Below are positions 5,955 to 7,637 of a stretch of DNA of 7,637 nucleotides, piece after piece (position 1 is the first letter of the stretch; the number at the start of each line of letters is the position of its first letter). Origin of the DNA: an uncultured Clostridia bacterium (GTDB lineage Bacteria; Bacillota; Clostridia; Oscillospirales; Acutalibacteraceae); NCBI GenBank assembly GCA_944381295.1, contig CALWKP010000290.1:1-7637 (forward strand), given 5' to 3'. The notes beneath the pieces are model-generated. The model saw nothing but the letters and a program-made list of their open reading frames with translations, made no database searches and was not told where the DNA came from. Position numbers and translations under genes: made by a program.

Positions 5955-6323
5955 ATGATTCCTAATCGTAGCATTGCTCTTTGTGTGGTCCTTACCATCA
6001 TCACCTGCGGCATTTATGGATGGTACTGGCTGTATTGTCTGGCACAGGACATTGATACAGCAGCAAACCGTCCTGGTGATGTTTCCCCGGCGCTCCTGGT
6101 AGTTCTGACGATTATCACCTGCGGTATCTATGGATGGATATGGGCGTATCAGTCTGCTGGCAAGCTCAATGAGGCGAAGGCCCTGCGTGGGATGCCCACA
6201 GATAGCAATAATAATATTATTTATTTGGTTTTATGCATCCTTGGATTCTCCATTATTACCTGGGCGCTGATGCAGAATGAACTGAATTCGATGTCGAATT
6301 CCGGCCAGAGCACTCAAATGTAA
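5955..6323 (+). CDS. DUF4234-family small membrane protein
   Basis: This 122-residue protein of unknown function has the DUF4234 pattern. The hydrophobic motif VVLTIITCGIYGWYW (residues 11-25) recurs almost exactly as VVLTIITCGIYGWIW (residues 49-63), 38 codons apart. Each copy is the end of a membrane helix with a T-x-G-I-Y-x-x-x-W turn. A third hydrophobic stretch is at about 88-105. A Gly/Gln/Asn/Ser-rich polar tail follows. No catalytic motif is visible. ATG 5955 has GAGGAGG 6 nt upstream. The stop codon shares a base with the start of the next gene, which implies translational coupling. Both genes are expected in the cytoplasmic membrane and may act together. The family call is confident; function is unknown. 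Confidence 0.9.
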   Translation: MIPNRSIALCVVLTIITCGIYGWYWLYCLAQDIDTAANRPGDVSPALLVVLTIITCGIYGWIWAYQSAGKLNEAKALRGMPTDSNNNIIYLVLCILGFSIITWALMQNELNSMSNSGQSTQM

Positions 6324-6706
6324 TGCTGAAACGGGCGTTGCGCGTCTGTATCGCAGCGATCGTGATTTTGATGGCTTGTGCGGTGGGAGTAGCACTGTCA
6401 CGCGCAGGGTTTGGAATTCCTTGTATGTTCCATTTGATTACAGGGTTAGATTGTCCTGGCTGCGGAATAACACGTATGTTAGGGGCCTTGGCGGAATTTG
6501 ACCTGGAGAGTGCTTTCCGGGCAAATGCAGGATTGCTGATATGGTCCCCCGTACTGGTGACTTTTGCGGTGTGGATGACGGTGGATTACATACGGCTTGG
6601 CAGAAAACGGCCAACAAAAACACAAAATATCCTGCTTTATGCAAGTATCGTGTTTTTGGCAGTATTTGCGGTGTTTCGGAATCTTCCATGGTACCCATTT
6701 GGATAA
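6323..6706 (+). CDS. DUF2752-family small membrane protein
   Basis: This 127-residue protein carries the DUF2752 signature, IPCMFHLITGLDCPGCGITRML (residues 32-53), with C34 and the CPGCG-x-TR motif (C44, C47, R51) just after the first membrane segment (about 8-27). Two further hydrophobic segments are at about 70-92 and 103-120. The CxxC-like pair could bind metal or take part in thiol chemistry, but no activity is established for the family that I can state. The ATG overlaps the previous stop as TAATG, and no separate ribosome site of note is visible, so translation probably depends on re-initiation after the DUF4234 gene. A strong terminator follows 14 nt after the stop, closing a two-gene operon. 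Confidence 0.88.
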   Translation: MLKRALRVCIAAIVILMACAVGVALSRAGFGIPCMFHLITGLDCPGCGITRMLGALAEFDLESAFRANAGLLIWSPVLVTFAVWMTVDYIRLGRKRPTKTQNILLYASIVFLAVFAVFRNLPWYPFG

Positions 6707-6720
6707 CAGAACAGCGAGAA

Positions 6721-6750
6721 AAAAGCGGTGCAGGTCCCTGCGCCGCTTTT
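6721..6750 (+). terminator. intrinsic terminator of the DUF4234-DUF2752 operon
   Basis: AAAAGCGGTGCAG (6721-6733) pairs with CTGCGCCGCTTTT (6738-6750) over 13 bp, including one G-U pair, with a GTCC loop. A-rich bases precede it and the T-run forms the end of the stem, so it could work in both directions. Confidence 0.85.
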
Positions 6751-6806
6751 GCACATTTGACAGGAAGTATTTTGTGAAGGTTGAACCCGGTACAACGAAT
6801 GCGTCA

Positions 6807-6835
6807 TGGAAAGCTCGTGGGAATCGTGATAAAAT
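6807..6835 (+). promoter_or_regulatory. promoter of the XRE regulator gene
   Basis: TGGAAA (6807-6812) and TAAAAT (6830-6835) are 17 nt apart. TG at 6827-6828 gives an extended -10 (TGATAAAAT). The start codon is at 6865 with AAGGAGGAG at 6851-6859. The -35 is moderate, and the extended -10 is the stronger evidence. Confidence 0.6.
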
Positions 6836-6864
6836 AAGCCCAAACATCCGAAGGAGGAGTAGAG

Positions 6865-7479
6865 ATGCAGTTTTTATCCGAAAACCTGAAAAAGTACCGG
6901 ATTATGAAGGGTTTAACGCAGGAAGATATTGCGGAATACTTGCATGTTACCCCACAGAGTGTTTCTAAATGGGAGAGAGGAGAATGTTATCCGGATATTA
7001 CATTTCTTCCGGCTTTGGCAAATATTCTGGAAACGAGCGTAGATTTGCTTCTAGGAATGGATACGATCCGCGCAGAAGAAACCCGATACCGCATTCACCA
7101 GACAGCGCATGAATTTATGAGGAATGGCGATTATTCATCGGCAGAAAAGGTCTACCGGGATGCGCTGCTGATCTATCCCAATAAGCCTGGAATGATTCTC
7201 GGGCTGGCGGAAGTACTGGCGCTCCGGGGGGAGTCTGAAGAAGCGATACGTCTAATGGAAAGAGGGCTTCCTGTTTCGATCAACGAAAAGCAGAAAGCGA
7301 CTGTCCGGGCGGTGCTGTGTTTTCTGTATGCAAAGTGCGGGCGGATGGAAGAGGCGAATACTCTGGCGGCGACACTGCCGCACATTCGGGAAAGCCGTGA
7401 AATGATACAGCCGTTGCTGGAAAAAGGGATGGAGGAAGGCGAGATCGATCAGCAAATTAGAAAAATAATACAAGGCTGA
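6865..7479 (+). CDS. XRE/Cro-CI-type regulator with TPR-like C-terminal domain
   Basis: This is a 204-residue cytoplasmic DNA-binding protein. Residues 7-61 form the XRE helix-turn-helix; the core runs from TQEDIAEYLHVTPQ to SVSKWERGE (18-40), followed by the usual YPDITFLPALANILETSVDLLLG. Residues about 74-172 are helical repeats of TPR type, for example GDYSSAEKVYRDALLIYPNK (88-107) and RGESEEAIRLMERGLP (121-136), which could bind a partner protein or peptide. The last part is acidic (EKGMEEGEID). The start ATG 6865 has a strong site at 6851-6859. It has its own promoter after a terminator, so it is not part of the membrane-protein operon. The target is unknown; it may control itself or neighbours. 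The final QG and TGA codons (7471-7479) lie in a 9-bp duplication at the edge of the repeat region, so the original C-terminus may have been altered. Confidence 0.92.
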   Translation: MQFLSENLKKYRIMKGLTQEDIAEYLHVTPQSVSKWERGECYPDITFLPALANILETSVDLLLGMDTIRAEETRYRIHQTAHEFMRNGDYSSAEKVYRDALLIYPNKPGMILGLAEVLALRGESEEAIRLMERGLPVSINEKQKATVRAVLCFLYAKCGRMEEANTLAATLPHIRESREMIQPLLEKGMEEGEIDQQIRKIIQG

Positions 7480-7537
7480 CAAGGCTGAAGCCTTGACCAT
7501 TGCCGGGCAGCGCAGCCGGGAGAAGGAAACGACCTGA
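7479..7537. repeat. 59-nt direct repeat, copy 1
   Basis: This copy matches 7579-7637 at 54 of 59 positions, exactly 100 bp apart. It opens with the hairpin CAAGGCT-GA-AGCCTTG (7480-7495) and continues with CCGGGCAG, CGCAG and CCGGGAG. CCGGGCAG (7503-7510) can pair with CTGCCCGG (7542-7549) in the spacer, and CGGGAG (7517-7522) with CTCCCG (7563-7568). The start of the copy overlaps the last base of the XRE gene, where ACAAGGCTG is duplicated in tandem (7470-7478, 7479-7487). Confidence 0.9.
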
Positions 7538-7578
7538 GTGACTGCCCGGTAGTAACGACAAACTCCCGCAAGGCTTTC

Positions 7579-7637
7579 ACAAGGCTAAAGCCTTGACCAT
7601 TGCCGGGCAGCGCAGCCGGGAGAAAGGAAAAACCTGA
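7579..7637. repeat. 59-nt direct repeat, copy 2, reaching the window end
   Basis: This is the second copy, with the hairpin CAAGGCT-AA-AGCCTTG (7580-7595) conserved; its only change there lies in the loop. The other four differences cluster in the purine-rich tail. Read in one frame, both copies end identically placed: KAEALTIAGQRSREKETT then stop in copy 1, and KAKALTIAGQRSREKGKT then stop in copy 2. The window ends at the last base of this copy, so further copies may follow. The whole stretch 7480-7637 holds no gene I can support. Confidence 0.9.

Noticed and set aside
6757..6785. Perfect TTGACA at 6757-6762 as the -35 of the XRE gene promoter
   Set aside because: No acceptable -10 lies 16-18 nt downstream; the extended -10 TGATAAAAT at 6827-6835 with TGGAAA fits better.
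6541..6968. Alternative + strand frames across the DUF2752 gene end and the following gap
   Set aside because: They run through a strong terminator and promoter, lack ribosome sites and have no family-like sequence.
7479..7637. CRISPR array
   Set aside because: Only two copies, a repeat longer than typical, internal differences, and a 41-nt spacer that is partly complementary to the repeat.

Overview
The window looks like a piece of a Firmicutes (class Clostridia, Oscillospiraceae/Lachnospiraceae-like) chromosome. The signs are strong AGGAGG-type ribosome sites, sigma-A-type promoters with 17-nt spacers, intrinsic terminators, moderate GC, and the gene families present. Every intact gene lies on the + strand. 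No complete mobile element, tRNA, rRNA or CRISPR array is visible.

Left part (1-2423): a damaged gene cluster. Bases 1 to about 230 are a piece of an IS3-family (IS150-group) transposase read on the minus strand, open at the window edge and cut off at its N-terminal side. Next to it is the short tail of an unidentified gene (about 232-281). Then comes the first ~68 codons of a NagB-like sugar-phosphate isomerase (311-514), joined directly to the C-terminal half of a Gfo/Idh/MocA sugar dehydrogenase (513-1033). That dehydrogenase half has one frameshift near 800 and lacks its normal C-terminus. Behind these remnants is a full-length DegT/DnrJ/EryC1/StrS PLP aminotransferase (1049-2347) with its active-site residues in place, closed by a strong terminator. 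The set suggests a former pathway that oxidised and transaminated a sugar or cyclitol, now reduced to one intact gene.

Middle part (2424-5855): a MATE-family efflux pump (2581-3969) with its own promoter and a hairpin in the leader. A 116-nt GC-rich element (4000-4115) follows, able to fold as a four-way junction closed by a 24-bp stem. After it come a PsiE-like membrane protein with a soluble C-terminal domain (4137-4757) and an ornithine carbamoyltransferase (4863-5855). Upstream of the carbamoyltransferase promoter is a perfect match to the ARG-box core, so ArgR/AhrC control by arginine is likely.

Right part (5856-7637): a promoter drives two small membrane proteins of families DUF4234 and DUF2752, coupled by a TAATG stop/start overlap and closed by a strong terminator. 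An XRE-type regulator with a TPR-like C-terminal part (6865-7479) follows. Its stop codon lies inside a 9-bp tandem duplication at the edge of a repeat region. That region holds two 59-nt copies, 54 of 59 identical, placed exactly 100 bp apart; the second copy reaches the last base of the window, so an array may continue beyond it.

No clearly new multi-gene system can be shown here. The observations most worth following are the four-way-junction element, the 100-bp-period repeats, and the fused, decayed sugar cluster around a surviving aminotransferase.
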